Of a stretch of 64,000 bases of DNA, positions 23,934 to 36,362 are shown in pieces. The stretch is from assembly GCA_032358165.1 (NCBI GenBank), contig JAALGY010000020.1, forward strand, positions 1,364,001 through 1,428,000, written 5' to 3'. How positions within the stretch are numbered: position 1 is the first letter of the stretch; the number at the start of each line of letters is the position of its first letter. The DNA is from Diplosphaera chodatii (Eukaryota > Chlorophyta > Trebouxiophyceae > Prasiolales > Stichococcaceae). The position numbers and the translations under genes were made by a program. The notes beneath the pieces are model-generated. The model was not told the origin of the DNA. It saw only the letters and a list, made by a program, of their open reading frames with translations, and made no database searches.

Positions 23934-25918
23934 TCACTCCTCCATGCTGCAGATCCCCGCTGCTGAATCAAGCAGGGCACGGAAGTCAGTGTCGTAGCCC
24001 GGCACACTGCCTGGCTGCAGCGCCTTAGCACGCTCTACCCACCGCTGCAGGAAGCTCGGCACCAACTGCAGGGAGCACATGCATATCAAGTGAGTAGTGG
24101 TCTGTTGCTTTGGTCCAATGATGTTGCGGCAGTCCACACTTGTGCACCAGTCTCCAGTCGGACAGACTGTGTGGCCAGTATTGCGGGGTGGCAACTTGCA
24201 ATACGCAGGTGCAAAGTGACCCGACCCTACCTTCTTGGCACAAGCTGCCTTCCAAGCAGCATAACGCTTTGCAGCAAACCCTGCGAGCTCATGACGTGCC
24301 CAGCCGCCCGGCGGCAGGTACCGCGTGCCGTCCTCCAGCATAGTGACATCCCAGGGGACATCCTTGCCCATCCATAGCTGCATGCACATAGCCCAGTGTT
24401 GTGTGCATGGTACACATCACTCCAGACTGCTGATGCAGCAGGGTAGATTGCAGGCTGACAGGTACAGGTGCAATAGTTGCTACTGCATGCTGCTCAGCAC
24501 GGACCCGCCACTGCCCACCTCCAGCAGGGTGTAACCGAGACCCTCTAGGTCGTCCGCCGGCCCTGTGGGCTGTGACAACAGGCTCCTGCGCACGCGCAGC
24601 GCTGTCAGGAGTGCTGCAGCTGGGCCTGAGTCAGAGTGCAATCCAGTGGAGTGCCTATACAACATCCAGCCAAGCACCTCGTGCTGGCAAAGTCGGGCGT
24701 GCCTCCAAACTCAGCATGCAGCACGAGATTGGAAGGCAGATGTCGCGCAAAGCCGAAGTCTACAAGCACCACAAATGATGCAGCCAGCGCCGCTCTGTCC
24801 TGTCTGTCGCGGACATCAGTGCAGAAATTGCCTGCATGAGTATGATGTCACAGCATTTAGATCAGATACGATAGTCTGTGACACCTGCTGAATGCAGCCT
24901 GCTCAACATGATCGACTGCTTGCCTGGCTTGACATCACGATGCAGGATGCCACGATGATGGGTGTACTGCAGAGCCTGCGGTGAGATTTACTGCTGTCAT
25001 GTGTGCTGATGTGCTCTGCAAGCATATGCATATCAAGCATATCGATACTGGCTCCTTCGAGAATATTGCAGCATGATCATACGTCCGTCTCCTCACCGTC
25101 AGCATCTGGTTGGCGAAGCGGAAGAATACGGAGCGGCTGCGCAGACCGTGTCCGCCAATGAGGGACTCAAGGCTGCAGCCCAACAGTTGCATCGCGATCC
25201 ATGGTCGCACCTCACCCTTGTCGCATGTCACCAGCCCCCTGCCATACGCTGCATGCAGACGAAGCACACCATCGCCCTCTACCAGGCAGAGCGTGTGATG
25301 TGCATGGTGCCACCAGTTGCATGCTGGAATCACACCTGGCATGCAACGGCTGTCCTCAGAGGACACGCACAATAGCAGCTGTGCAAGGCACACGGCGGTG
25401 TGATATTGAGGATACACAATGACGCCTCACCTTCTGCAATGCCAAACTGCTGGATGTCGGCCACTTCGTTCATGACGGCACCAAGCCGCTGGTAGCTGGC
25501 CCATTCGGTCAGATGGACCTGGTAATCAGGGTCATCCTCATCTTCGACCGGGTGCCCCACCTTGAGCGCTACATACACACCTGCACGAACTGATGAACAT
25601 AGCGCGCGACTGCCGAAAGTTACATGCAGGAGGCCAGGCCACACAAGCAGCACTCGGGTAAGTAGTCCGTGGCCGCTCGCATGCACAGACCTGTGTCGAC
25701 ATGTCGACCGATGAACACTTGACACTGCCCGCCTGCAGCAGAGCACTGATAGATGTGCTGCTGAAGCAACATACTTGCCGTGCATCCACGTGGCTAAATA
25801 GTACACATTCACACCACAGCATGGCATGCACACCATCGCCAATGCGCTGGCCGACCACGTAGTGCTGCAGCCTGGCGGGTGGCGGATTCTTTGGCGGTGA
25901 TCTCAATAGTTGATGCAT
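23934..25918 (-). CDS. CK1-like protein kinase
   Basis: The kinase reads from a candidate ATG at 25918. LQHYVVGQRIGDG is the glycine-rich loop, and VALKVGHPVEDEDDP holds the ATP-binding Lys. LTEWASYQRLG forms the C-helix region and LLGCSLESLIG the hinge-side helix. ALQYTHHRGILHRDVKPG is the catalytic loop (HRD) and FVVLVDFGFARHLP carries DFG. EFGGTPDFASTR is the activation segment end, and DDLEGLGYTLLEV is the CK1-typical F-helix. The C-lobe continues LWMGKDVPWDV, then WVERAKALQPGSVPGYDTDF, and stops at 23934-23936. CK1-type features are the absent APE motif, replaced by GTPDFAST, and the DDLEGLGY motif. All catalytic residues are present, so it is probably active. A VRK- or TTBK-like subgroup is possible. 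Some inner exon limits are approximate, and an upstream exon cannot be ruled out. Confidence 0.82.
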
Positions 25919-26543
25919 ATCAACGCAGGCTCCTGTGCATAGAATGATGTAAGTAACTATCTCATGCTAAGGGTGAATCCTTGCTAAAATATTCTGTTCT
26001 TCCAGGTGTCTGCGGCTGATCTGCATGCATCATGCGCAAATGCTGCATGCAGTTGAGCCGTGGTCAGGAGTGCCATTACCACAGCCTTCCTCTACCTCTT
26101 GCAGCAAGAGTTCAAGTCGGCAGCAGAGCTAGCTCTGCTTCAGCGCTGAAGCTTAGACACCAGGCAATTGGCATCAACTAGCATTCCAGCAAGCCGTGCC
26201 ATGTGCCATACACATGACAAGCAAACCGTATCGCAGACCCTGCCGTCTTTCTCATGGGCAGCCGCTGTTCATGTTGTGATCCCTAGCGGTCACGTCAGGG
26301 TGCGGCATGCAACGGCGCGCCTGCTGAATGTTCGTGTGGTCTGCACATAAACTTTTGGCGGCAATGACCGACCCCGTTCTCACCCTGCGTGCCCGGGGTT
26401 CGCCGTTGCAAAACGCGTCTTACCTGTCTGCAGCAGCGGCAGCTGACGAAAGAAGATGTGCAGATAGCGTACGTGGCTTGCCTTTGTTTGACGCTGTTGT
26501 TCGCCCTGTCTTGGGCCGCCTTGCAGTGTCGGAGTGTCACTGC
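25919..26543. promoter_or_regulatory. Divergent region, CK1-like kinase / RsfS
   Basis: This 625-base region lies between opposite starts. No exon is recognised. A plus-strand frame at 26328-26540 is open, but the transit-peptide-like part begins only at 26544. Confidence 0.35.
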
Positions 26544-27817
26544 ATGAGCAGACGGTTGTTGGTCACAGCATATCAACCCAGGGCATCATTCGCATCTGCA
26601 AGCACTCTTCAAGAGTGAAAGGCAGCCATGGCCGCCCACATGCATACCAGTGGTCCAACATGGTGTCCTGCATCCCCACTGCAGGCAAGTTGTGCAGTGT
26701 GTTCCGACGACATCCGGCTTATGACAGCAACATTTGCAAGGTAGTACGCAGGCGTCTGATCTGCAGCCTTGACCGTGTTGACAGGTGTTGAGCCACCGGC
26801 GTTTGCCGCATAGCAGGCCGGTACCCACTGCGCCCCTGCAGACCTGTGCGTCTCAGGGCAGGAAGGTGGGCCATAGGGAGTGAATGAAACGAAAAGCATA
26901 GTAGTCTGTCGTTGACTGTTCTCGAGTCAGTGTTGCACGTCTGACTAGGTCAATGGTGCCCTCGTGTAGGCCCCACACCGGCAGTCGTCACGGCAGAACT
27001 CCAGGAGCGCCCCCGCCAGCGACAGCTTCACAGGGGACGGTCTGCAGAATGTGTCGGTGCTGACGGTGAACCCTCCAGAGGGCGCGCCAATTGTGCCGCC
27101 GCAAAGCAATGCCAATGGCAGGTCAGATGTGCAGCAGGAGGCGGATGAGAGCAGGGACTTCGCCGTGGCCATGGCAAACATCGCTCACGACACCAAAGGC
27201 AGCGACATCATGGTCTTGCATGTAGCGCCGCTCATCTACTGGACGAGCTACATGGTAGGTCTGTCGTCATACATGTCAGTCTGCAGTCCTGCCGGTCAGA
27301 TGGCGAGGCTGGATAGAAGCTTGTTCGGAGCGTGTTTTCTGTGAAAGTCCACTGCTAGACACTATTATTACACGCCTGCAGGTCTTTGTCACAGTCTTCT
27401 CGCGGCCCCAGCTGGGTGCGGTACTGGGCAAGATGGAGAAGGAAGCAGATGAGCGGTGGGGCCGCCGTCTTGGGCAGGGCGGTCACCCTGGCAGGTGCAA
27501 TGTGATGCACCTACTGTTTGCCAACATGCTGGCAAGATCACGGTTCCATGACTGCACTGCCTCGGCAGACAGGCATGAAGAAGCTCTTGACATCAAAGCC
27601 AATTGTCGTAACATGGTGGCTGTCTGTAAACTGCAGGACAGAGTGGGAGGTGCTGGACCTTCAGGACGTCGTCGTACACGTGTTCACAGCAGAGCAGCGG
27701 GAGTTCTTCGACCTCGAGACGTTCTATGGCGCAGCTGAGGAAGTAGAGCTTCCATTCGTCAGTGAGACGTCAGAGCAGCAGACTGCTGGTGACATTGCTT
27801 GGGCGCAGCGTCTATGA
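26544..27817 (+). CDS. RsfS: Ribosomal silencing factor RsfS / Iojap-like, organelle-targeted
   Basis: RsfS (Iojap in maize) binds uL14 on the large ribosomal subunit and blocks subunit joining in chloroplasts, mitochondria and bacteria. The core exons 27020-27254, 27382-27494 and 27637-27817 join exactly in frame. They encode SRDFAVAMANIAHDTKGSDI, VLHVAPLIYWTSYM, FVTVFSRPQLGAVLGKMEKE, then GHPGRTEWEVLDLQDVVVHV and FTAEQREFFDLETFYGAAEE, all in family order. The stop TGA is at 27815-27817. A first exon (26544-26614, MSRRLLVTAYQPRASFASAS) looks like an organelle transit peptide. It can be spliced in phase to 27020, but this join is tentative. The domain ends in an acidic tail. Whether it goes to plastid or mitochondrion cannot be told. 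Confidence 0.88.
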
Positions 27818-28225
27818 CATCGGAAAATCATGCACTGCTTTTGACTAGTGTCGTCAGAGATTTGACCACGAGATGCCCTGTTGCAGCAACACTCTAGGCG
27901 GATCATGCCATCTGTAATGATGTGTTATGCATCTGGCGCTCGTTCGCTGCTGGCCTCGCATCGAGCGTATACTTATTGCTGCTAAGATTTGACTGCGAAA
28001 GGGTTTGCAGACGCATGACGTTGCTGCTGCGCCTTCAGCATGTTGAACATGTTGAATGCTCTGCCGCTTCCTGCATGCCATATGGCTGCTGCCGCCGCTC
28101 CATGCATGCCTACTGCAGACCGGACTTCAGTATGAGCGCTCTCAAATGCACAAACAATACGACTGTCTGACTATCGGTATACAATATGGCGTAACAGCGG
28201 GCCTGCAGCAAATCGTTTTGGCAGT
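27818..28225. other. Intergenic region between RsfS and TAF5
   Basis: This is 408 bases between two plus-strand genes: the RsfS 3' UTR and TAF5 promoter. Nothing else is seen. Confidence 0.4.
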
Positions 28226-31200
28226 ATGGTGAAGGACTCTGATCTAGACAAGATTGTCCTGCAATACCTGCAGAAACGCAGGCAAGCAACCACTGGATGA
28301 CGTGTGCATGTACAGTACAACGTCGCATCTGCGCAGTGAGAAACTGCTGGTAACAAGCCGCTTGGGCGATCAGCTGGAGCGGCGTCCACCAATGCGCTGA
28401 TGCGGTGGCGCATGTGACTGCAGGTTCGCAAACGCGGAGCGGCTGTTCAGAGAAGAGGCCAAGCTGGGCGGTGACACAGCAGCAGAGCCGGCAGATCCAG
28501 CCATGTTCCAGGATCTGATGCTGTTCAATGTTGCAGACGGTGACACACGTCGCTTCCTGGAGGAATTCGATCGCCTGGCAGCATGGGTGGACAACTCCTT
28601 GGATATGTACAAGGTGGATAATATTTGAGCTTGCTGCTGCACGGATTACACGTCTGTATCACACGCTGCAATGCTTGCAAAGGTAGCAAGCCAGCAGCGC
28701 ACCCTGCTAGCATGCGGTCATGCAGGCTGAGATGACAAAGGTGCTGTGGCCCGTGTTCCTGCATTGCTACCTGGGCCTGGTCAAGCGCAATGCGACGTCA
28801 GAGGCTCACCAGCTGATGACCAAGCACAGGGCACGCTTCACTGCGGGCACAACAGCGTCCAGCCAGCACACGCAGGTGGGCCAGCGGCAGCACCGGCAGT
28901 GACCGGGACAGCAGAGGCAGGCAGTGACGTGCATGATGCCACCAGCATTCATGTCGCATGACTGCAAAAGTGCAGCGCAATCTGACATAGCGTGGCATTT
29001 GCCCGGGATTGTGACCTGTGCCGCAACCGCCCAGCCGACCTGCAGGAGGTCAGGGAGCTGGCGGCTGTTGCGGTGCCGCAGCACCTGGCCACCAGCCGTG
29101 TGGCGCAGGCGGCGGCGGGCTCGCGCGCCCACATCTCGCTCACCAGCTTCAGCCTGGAGCTGCTGATGGGCTTCCTGCACTCTGCACGCTTGCCGCTCGT
29201 GCTGGGCGTCCTCAATGAGCATGCCGACTTCAACGTGCGCACCGACACAGCGAAGATTCTGAGTCCAGAGCTTGCTGTTGGTCCTCATACCAGAGTACAG
29301 ATCGAAGAGCAGACAGCCCAACGGGCTCGTGCAAGGTGCATGACCTTGCCACCATCGAGAGCAAGCGGGATGTTGGCCTGGTGGAAAGCGACGCAAGGCA
29401 ATGGACATCGTTTCGTGGACGACAGGTGGTGGAGGGGCCGCCAGTTGGGGGCGCTCAGGAGGGGCAGGACGGGGAGGCAGAGGCGCTGGAGGCGGCGCTG
29501 CGGGAAGTGGCGCCCTTCAACTCCGCACCCCTCCGCCTGGGCATCCTCCAGGTCAGCCCTGTGCTCGGTGGGATGCCGATGTGTCCAGTGTGGTCCTTTG
29601 CCGAACCACACGAGGCCGCCTTTAAGGCAGCACCTGCAGAAGTGCTGCATTGCTGTGGCTGTTGCATAAGCTCAACGGCAGTCCCGACAGAGCACAGAAG
29701 ATAGTGAGCACACGATATACATGTTATGTGTGCAGCAGGAGGTGTGACATGTGTAATGTCCTTCACCTTCTTCTAAGCAGTATCCTGGCTGTGCTCTGGA
29801 CAATGGTCTGGCTGGCCCAACGCAGGGCAGCATCGAGGACAAGTACCAGACGTTGCAGGCGCAGCGCAGCAAGACAGCCGTCGACAATGTGCCAGAAACT
29901 GACGCCGACGGCAAGGCGCTGACGAAGAAGGCTCGCGCTGCGCTCATCAGGGCTGCTGAGCAGGTTCGTTCAGAGAGCCTGTTGCTTAATCTCCCGTCTT
30001 GTGCTTCTGTACACGTTCATGAAGTTGCTTCACTGCACATTGGAGAGCACGAGCGCAGCGCTCCCTTTGCCACCAGTGCCTGTCAAGGTCAAGGCGTGTC
30101 ATGGTGTTGAGCTGCACCGCTGGCAGGCTCGGGTGGCTCAGCTGGACGCTGCGATCGAGCGGGTGGAGCCGGCCATCCCGCTGCCGCCCCCGCCGCACGA
30201 CTTTGACGCCAGGGCAGCCGAGGAGCTGGAGGCGCGGGAGGCGGCGTCAGCAGCCGCACTGCCCTCCTGCGCCTTCCTGACCTTCGTGAACACAGCGCAG
30301 GCGCTCAACTGCGCTGCATTCTCGCCGAACGGCAGCTCTGTCGTGGGTGCGCGCATTGTGTCTCTTATTATGGTTTGGCATGCTGGACAGAATGACGTGG
30401 AACCCACCCTGCCTTTGACGGAAGCCGAGGCTTCCTGAAAGCCGAAACCCAGTGGCAACAGGAAGCCACAAACAGAGCCATGAACTCTTGGCCTGATGAT
30501 CTCCCAATGCTGCCTGTGCTCCTGCGCAGGTGGCTTTGCGGATTCCACGGTGCGGCTGTATGATCTGCAGCGTCTGGCAGCAAACGGCAGCGGCGGTGCA
30601 CAGTCAGGCGTCGGCAGAAATCGCAGCGGGGACGGTGGCTGCGTCACGTTGTGTGGCCACTCGGGCCCCGTGTTTGGCGTTGACCACAGTGCGGACGGCC
30701 GCTTCCTTTTCTCAGCATCCTCAGATGGGTGCGCATGGAAAACCTGACATATAGCTGAGTTTTATCAAGCACCATCACTGGTCACCATGCGTACAGAGTG
30801 TGCAGTGTGCATTGCTATGTCGAGCATTCCAGAAGGCTCGAACTGTGTTGCAATGGCGCTTGGAGGAGCATATGCCCCGCACCCCAGGCTGCAGAGCAAC
30901 TGGAGCATGCTCTGTGGCACTGCTGGGCAGGTCCGTCAAGCTGTGGAGCACGGAGCTGGAGCGCGGGCCAGCGAACCTCGTGACGTTCCGTGGCCACATG
31001 TTTCCGGTGTGGGACGTCGCCGCCTGCCCCGGCAACCAGTACTTTGCGTCGGGCTCCGCCGACCGCACCGCCCGCGTCTGGTCCACCGAGCGAGCCCAGT
31101 CGCTGCGCCTGTTTGCAGGTGCGGGGTCGGTGCCACAAGGCTCCTCTACATCGGTGTCCTTTGTTACGTCGCCAGCAAGGCATGCTTCCAGTCAGGGTTC

Positions 31201-32229
31201 AAGGGCGCCAGCCAGTGCAGTGTTGTGGTGCTTTGAGCCGGGGCTGGCGACCTGCATCACAGCAGGCTGTGTTGTCGGGTCGCAGGGCACCAGTCGGATG
31301 TGGAGGTGGTGCGGTGGCACCCGGTGTGCCAGTACCTGGCGACGGGGTCCGCCGACCACAGCGTGCGCATGTGGGACGTGGCCTCCGGGCAGTGCGTGCG
31401 CATCTTCCTCGGCCACCGCGCCCCGGTGCGGCTCCCCTGGCGGCAGACTGCACTGCCCGTAGTGAACGCCGCACGAGCACGCCCGGCACTGCATGCTGGC
31501 TGTTCAGAGGGGGATGGCAGGCCGGCCAGCGGTACTGCTATGTCACACACCATCTCACATCTTCAGCATCATCACTCGTCGCCTGCCATCTGACTGGTAC
31601 TCACTGCACTGAGCTGAGTACTCTGGGTGCAGATCACGGCGCTGGACTTCACGCCGGATGGCAAGATGCTGGCGGTGGGCAGCGAGGACGGGGCGGTGGC
31701 GCTGTGGGATGTGGCTGCCGCCCGGCGCCTGGGCTCGGCGCAGCAGCACGCCGGCGCTGTGTGGGCTCTGGCTGCCTCACGCGGCGACGGCAGCCTGCTG
31801 GCCTCGGGTGAGCCGCGGCAGCATGCCATGCCGATAATGTGGTGTACATCTGCCCATAGGTTGGGGGGGTGTGAACCATGCCCTGGCAGGCACTGGCGGC
31901 CAGGGTCAACCAGATGCCGGCCCGCCTGATGCCTGGGCAACAATGGGACCCTGAAGTAATGCGGAAAAATGCTTGCTGCAGGGGGCGCAGACGCTACAGT
32001 CAGGTACTGGAGTCTTCAGGACAGTCCACCTGCCGCCGAGCCGGGCAAAACCAAGTCAGAACCCTCGGCTGATGCGCAGTTTCACCGCAGCATGCCGGGC
32101 CTGCTGAAGACATTCCAGACCAAGGCCACCCCGGTGTTCGCCCTGCACTTCACCCAGCGCAACCTGTTGCTGGGTACTGGCGCGCTGACGCTGCCGCCGG
32201 TAAAGCGGAAACTTTCTGTTAAGACCTAG
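28226..32229 (+). CDS. TAF5: TFIID subunit TAF5
   Basis: TAF5 is a scaffold of TFIID (and of SAGA-type complexes). The ATG at 28226 opens a LisH motif (SDLDKIVLQYLQKRR). A GC-AG intron (exon end 28281, next exon 28423) leads to FANAERLFREEAKLGG. The TAF5 N-terminal domain follows: RFLEEFDRLAAWVDNSLDMY, EMTKVLWPVFLHCYLGL, LMTKHRARF, DLQEVRELAAVAVPQHLATS, and SFSLELLMGFLHSARLPLVL with NEHADF. A linker with SIEDKYQTLQAQ and an acidic/proline stretch precedes six or more WD40 repeats. These include FADSTVRLYDL, HSGPVFGVDHSADGRFLFSA, TFRGHMFPVWDVAACPG, YFASGSADRTARVWSTERA, YLATGSADHSVRMWDVASGQ, MLAVGSEDGAVALWDV and GADATVRYWSL. The protein closes with ATPVFALHFTQRNLLLGTGA and stops at 32227-32229. 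The whole gene is inside the window. Confidence 0.93.
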
Positions 32230-33292
32230 TAGCTTATTGCCACCACGTCACGGGTTTGTGCCATCTGCTCTTGGTGGTGTTGGACCCCGCATGCACAGGG
32301 CACCACGATGCGTCGACGTCTTGTATTCGCCAGACATTCCACAGATGTTTGTATAATGCAGCGTAATTGCCACTTGCCACAGCTGGCTACAGCATTGCGT
32401 GAACACGTGGCCAGCTTTCCGTTGCTCCAGCATATGCCCCTCTGTGCGTCGACGTCACGACCCACTCTGCCAATGAGTCATTGAGGAACCGTGCAGGTCT
32501 GCCTGCCATCGTCAAGCTGACAGTCCGCAACGGGACATATGCCTGAACGTCCCACAGGAGAAGTAGCGCACGCTCTGTGCGACACAATGCAAACCTCGTT
32601 GGGCTGGTGGAGACCTGCTTGAAGACGGCGTCGTTCCGGCCTGCCTAGACTTTGAGTCCCGAGATTGCCAGCCACAGATCTCGGACACTAGCGCATCTGG
32701 TTCCAGCCAGCTTCGGGCCCAAGTTGCCACCGTGAAGTGCATGCGCCGGTACCAGCACACACGTCCCGCCCCTCCCACGGCCAACGCTCCGCAGGTGGAC
32801 TCGGGAACCGCATTCCTGCCGCTGCCGATCAGGTGAGGCAGCGCACTCATTGCAGCGCGACGGCCGATCACTGGTGACGTCGCCCCCGTTCGAGACGTCG
32901 GCATTCAAACCGCCCGTGCTCACGACAGCATCCGGCGGTCGGTCTCATGTTGCAAAGCATCCATTTAGACCAACACGGTCTTGCTGTGACCTGCGATCCC
33001 CTCCATCCGGGCGTGGCCAGGTTATCAGACGCAAAACATTACCAACCAGTGACTCGTAAGACATCAAGAGCTGCACCGGCGTCGGTGTCAGACTTTGCAA
33101 TGGTTCAGAGACGTTCGATCATGTCACTTTAGCACAGTCAGAGTCGTCGCTTGCTGCCTGATGGCCTGCTTGCCCCGAGATGCTGGCTTTGCGCATTCCC
33201 ACGTCGACAGGTTGTGGCGGCGCGATGACATCCGGTGCCATTCTCGCAACGGCTCAGTACGAGTCGCACATCTAATGCAGGCTGCGACAGCG
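32230..33292. other. Intergenic region between TAF5 and bZIP gene 1
   Basis: This 1,063-base stretch contains the TAF5 3' UTR and the promoter of the first bZIP gene. A plus-strand open stretch at about 32645-32835 ends in a good donor (ATCAG|gtgagg) and could be a 5' exon of the bZIP transcript. Its phase does not match the ATG-containing exon, so it is treated as non-coding. Confidence 0.35.
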
Positions 33293-35132
33293 ATGGCGAT
33301 GGGACGGACAGGCCCGATTGAGACGCTGCCCTCGCCGTTCTCCAACCCATCCCTGTTTGACGGCATGATGTACAGCCCCCAGCTGATGCAGGACGACGCC
33401 GTGGCCGAGTTTCAACGGTGAGTCTTTGTGTGGTGGTGTGCTGCGGTGGTGCCGCTGCTCCGCTGTGCGCACAACTGTCTTGGGGCAACCCCCTTTCCCT
33501 GCACTTTTCACGACACCTCAGCTGTGCTGATCAGTCTCGGCCGCCCTCGCTGCAGGCCGTGCACCCGCGGGCAGTCGGGATCCGCAGCCGTGGTCTCCTA
33601 TGTCGACCTTGACCGCGGCATGCTGCCCACCAGTGGCAGCGACAGCGGCGGCATTTCTGGCGCCGAGGGCCTCAGCGCCGCACCAAGCAAGGAGAAGAAG
33701 AAAGTCGGGCGGCCCATCAGCTTCCGGGGGGACATCAACAGCAAGGACTTGACCGAAGCTGAACGCCGACGCATCAAGAGGTGTGCAGCAGGACCATCCG
33801 CATCATGCCATGTGGAATAGCCTGTGCCCACACCCTGTAGCCGTCCAGCTTGCGACGGCTCAAGTGTGATTGTCTGTCACCAGTCCTGGTGCGTCACCTG
33901 CTGTCTCCTCATCATGGCTGATGCTCCATTGCGATTTCTGGTCCCGAAGCTGCCACCTTGATGTGTCAGGCGGGTGGCCAACCGCGAGTCAGCCCGGCGG
34001 GTGCGCCAGAAGCGGCAGGAGACGATGGAGGAGATGCAGGCGCGCATGGACGCGATGCAGCGGCAGACGGCGGCGCTGACGGCGCGCCTGCAGGAGGTGG
34101 AGCAGCACAAGGCCATGCTCGTGGGCCAGCTGACCAGCATGCGCGACAAGTGGTCCGTGGCCGTCAGCGAGAACCTCCGGCTCGCGGACGAGGCCGCCCG
34201 CACGCCCAGCGGCAACAGCCCTCACGAGGTGCTTACTGTTGCCATCACTGCAGCTGCCTGAGTGTTCAAAGGCGGCGTGGAGCAGCGGTTGCAGACATGC
34301 CACCCTGTGTTGCACTTCACGGTGTGCACGCTTGCATAACCCGTGCTTTTGCTCATGTTGCTTCTTTGCCACCTTTGCAGACGTCCTCGGGGCGCAGCAC
34401 GGCGACCGAGGTGGACTTCAGGGTCCCCAGCGTTCCCTGCACGCCTGTCTCGCCACCAACGAGCATGCAGCCAGCATGCTTCTGGCCGCCAGCGCCGGGG
34501 TACAGTGTGTACGGACCTGCCAGCTCAGCAGCTGCTGCCGCCGCGGGTGCCGTGACTAGCGGTCAGCCCAACAACCTGCGCATCCCAAGCGTCACGTCCA
34601 GCACCCAGATCAGCGGCTTCAGGCCTGGGGTGACGATCACATCGGCCGTGCCGTACCACAAGAACAGCGGCGGCTCACAGCAGCCGCAGCCGCTCAGTGC
34701 CCCGCCGCCTCCGTTCCCCGCATCGGCAGCGCCCCTGGCTGTCCCCGTCACCGCACCGCCAGCCGTCTCGCTGGCTCCAGCTACTGGCGATATGTATCTG
34801 CAGGGTGAGTTCTGGCTCTGGCATTCAAGTGTGCTGTGCCACCTGGAGTCTCCACTGAGCACAGCACCTGTGGCAGTGGTCAATCATCACCCCCAGATGC
34901 AGCATTTGCTGACACTAGCTACTTCTGTCATGCAGCGCCCGGCGCTCCGTCGCCAGTGCTGTGCAGCGAGGGCATCAAGCAGGATGTGCCGCAAGTGTCA
35001 CTGTCGCAGCAGCATGCTGCCGCTGCGCCTGCCCCGCTCAAGGATGCGCCTAGCCTGGACTGGGAGTGGTTTCTCCACCAGAGCAGCCTGGATCCGTTGC
35101 TGGAGGACCCGAACCCGCTCAAGGGCATGTGA
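33293..35132 (+). CDS. bZIP transcription factor (gene 1)
   Basis: The bZIP basic region contacts DNA and the leucine zipper dimerises. The first coding exon (33293-33417, MAMGRTGPIETLPSPFSNPS) ends in CG|gtgagt and continues in phase with VVSYVDLDRGMLPTSGSDSG. A basic approach segment (KEKKKVGRPISFRGDINSKD) runs into LTEAERRRIKRR. An intron splits the basic region, then VANRESARRVRQKRQETMEE gives the N-x7-R signature. The zipper follows over about 40 residues (MDAMQRQTAALTARLQEVEQ). The C-terminal part is Pro, Ala and Ser rich (SVPCTPVSPPTSMQ, PLSAPPPPFPASAAP), typical of an activation domain. It ends WEWFLHQSSLDPLLEDPNPL before TGA at 35130-35132. The core resembles plant S- or G-box-type bZIPs. 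Target genes are unknown. Confidence 0.88.
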
Positions 35133-36362
35133 ACAGTGACACATCTGCAGCTCAGCAGCAGCAGGCAGCGGCGTCAGCTTCAAGACAAATATCGATCATA
35201 GCTGACCCTGCAGCTCAGCCCACACCCTGGCAAGTCAAGACAGTAGTGTAGCTTTAAACCGCAGCACTGGCGGCCGTGACGAATCCACTGCAGACCGTCC
35301 CTGGTCAGCAGTTTCTCGTCTCGGCCGCCACGTGTTGCCGCAAGGGCGTCTCCGCTCTGTAGCCCTGGGTCGGGATTCTGGCCCAGAGTGACGCACCTTG
35401 ACAATCCGGGCTGCCTCCAAGCGCCCTTGTGTGACGACATTCTTGCAGTTTCTTGACATTGCTGCCACAAGTGGGAGGTATAGACGATGTCACCGCAGGA
35501 GTGCTGCTCCGAAAGAGTCGGTTAGCAGGCTGCTCCTGTCGTATCTTCACTCACCCTGCCTGTGCCTGCTGATAAGTAGATAGGCTAAGAACTGCTGTTA
35601 TATGTCGTCTCCCTTCAAGACTGGGGCTTGTCACGGCGCTGCCTTGCTTGTCTTGCTGTGCAAGACGGCAAGGGCGGCGTCGCATCATTCATCAGTTTCT
35701 ATTCTTGACTTTCGATGTTGCAGCTGCTGTGTCATTTGTAAGCTACAGCCCACTAGCAAGGATGCTCATGGCAGGCCGGCTCTCGGTTGGTTATTGAGAA
35801 GAGAGCACCACCACCGTCTGCTCCAGTTGAGCCTCGTGCCCGCCCTACTTCAATTGCTGTGCTAGCGTACCCTGCTGTTTCATGAAAGCACCGTGAAGAT
35901 ATATCCGTTGTCCCCGCCTGCTGAGGTCGATATGATGTGGCAGCAGCAACGATGACCACCTATGTAAACATGGGACAGGTCAAAGCCATTGGACGCCACG
36001 GGCAGACGTGGACCTTGAACATACATCCCTCCTGTTCGCTCCTCGTTGGCTTACTGATAAACCCCTTGCGCCTCAGCCGGGGCGCAAGACCTACTAAGCG
36101 TAAGAACTGGGCTCCTGCAATGGACGACCCTCTGCTGCAGAGCTGCACCGTTGTGGGTGACAGGCGTGTCGGCCAGCACAGATCATAGGTTGAAGCACGC
36201 GCGCTGCTGCGTGTGACAAATCGTGCGCCTTTTCACTGGACATCTTAGGAGCTTCCAAAGACGTCAGCACCTTCGCAGCCGACTGTGGACTCGCAGCTGC
36301 GCCAGAGCCCGCGTTTCTGCTGCAGGCCCTGCTGCGCGTTGGGTCCCGCCCAGTCGGGCAGC
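35133..36362. other. Intergenic region between bZIP genes 1 and 2
   Basis: This 1,230-base stretch lies between two plus-strand bZIP genes. Nothing coding is recognised. It is expected to hold the 3' UTR of gene 1 and the promoter and 5' UTR of gene 2. Confidence 0.4.

Noticed and set aside
32645..32835. Plus-strand open stretch with a good donor before bZIP gene 1
   Set aside because: Joining it to the ATG-containing exon breaks the frame; at most a 5' UTR exon.
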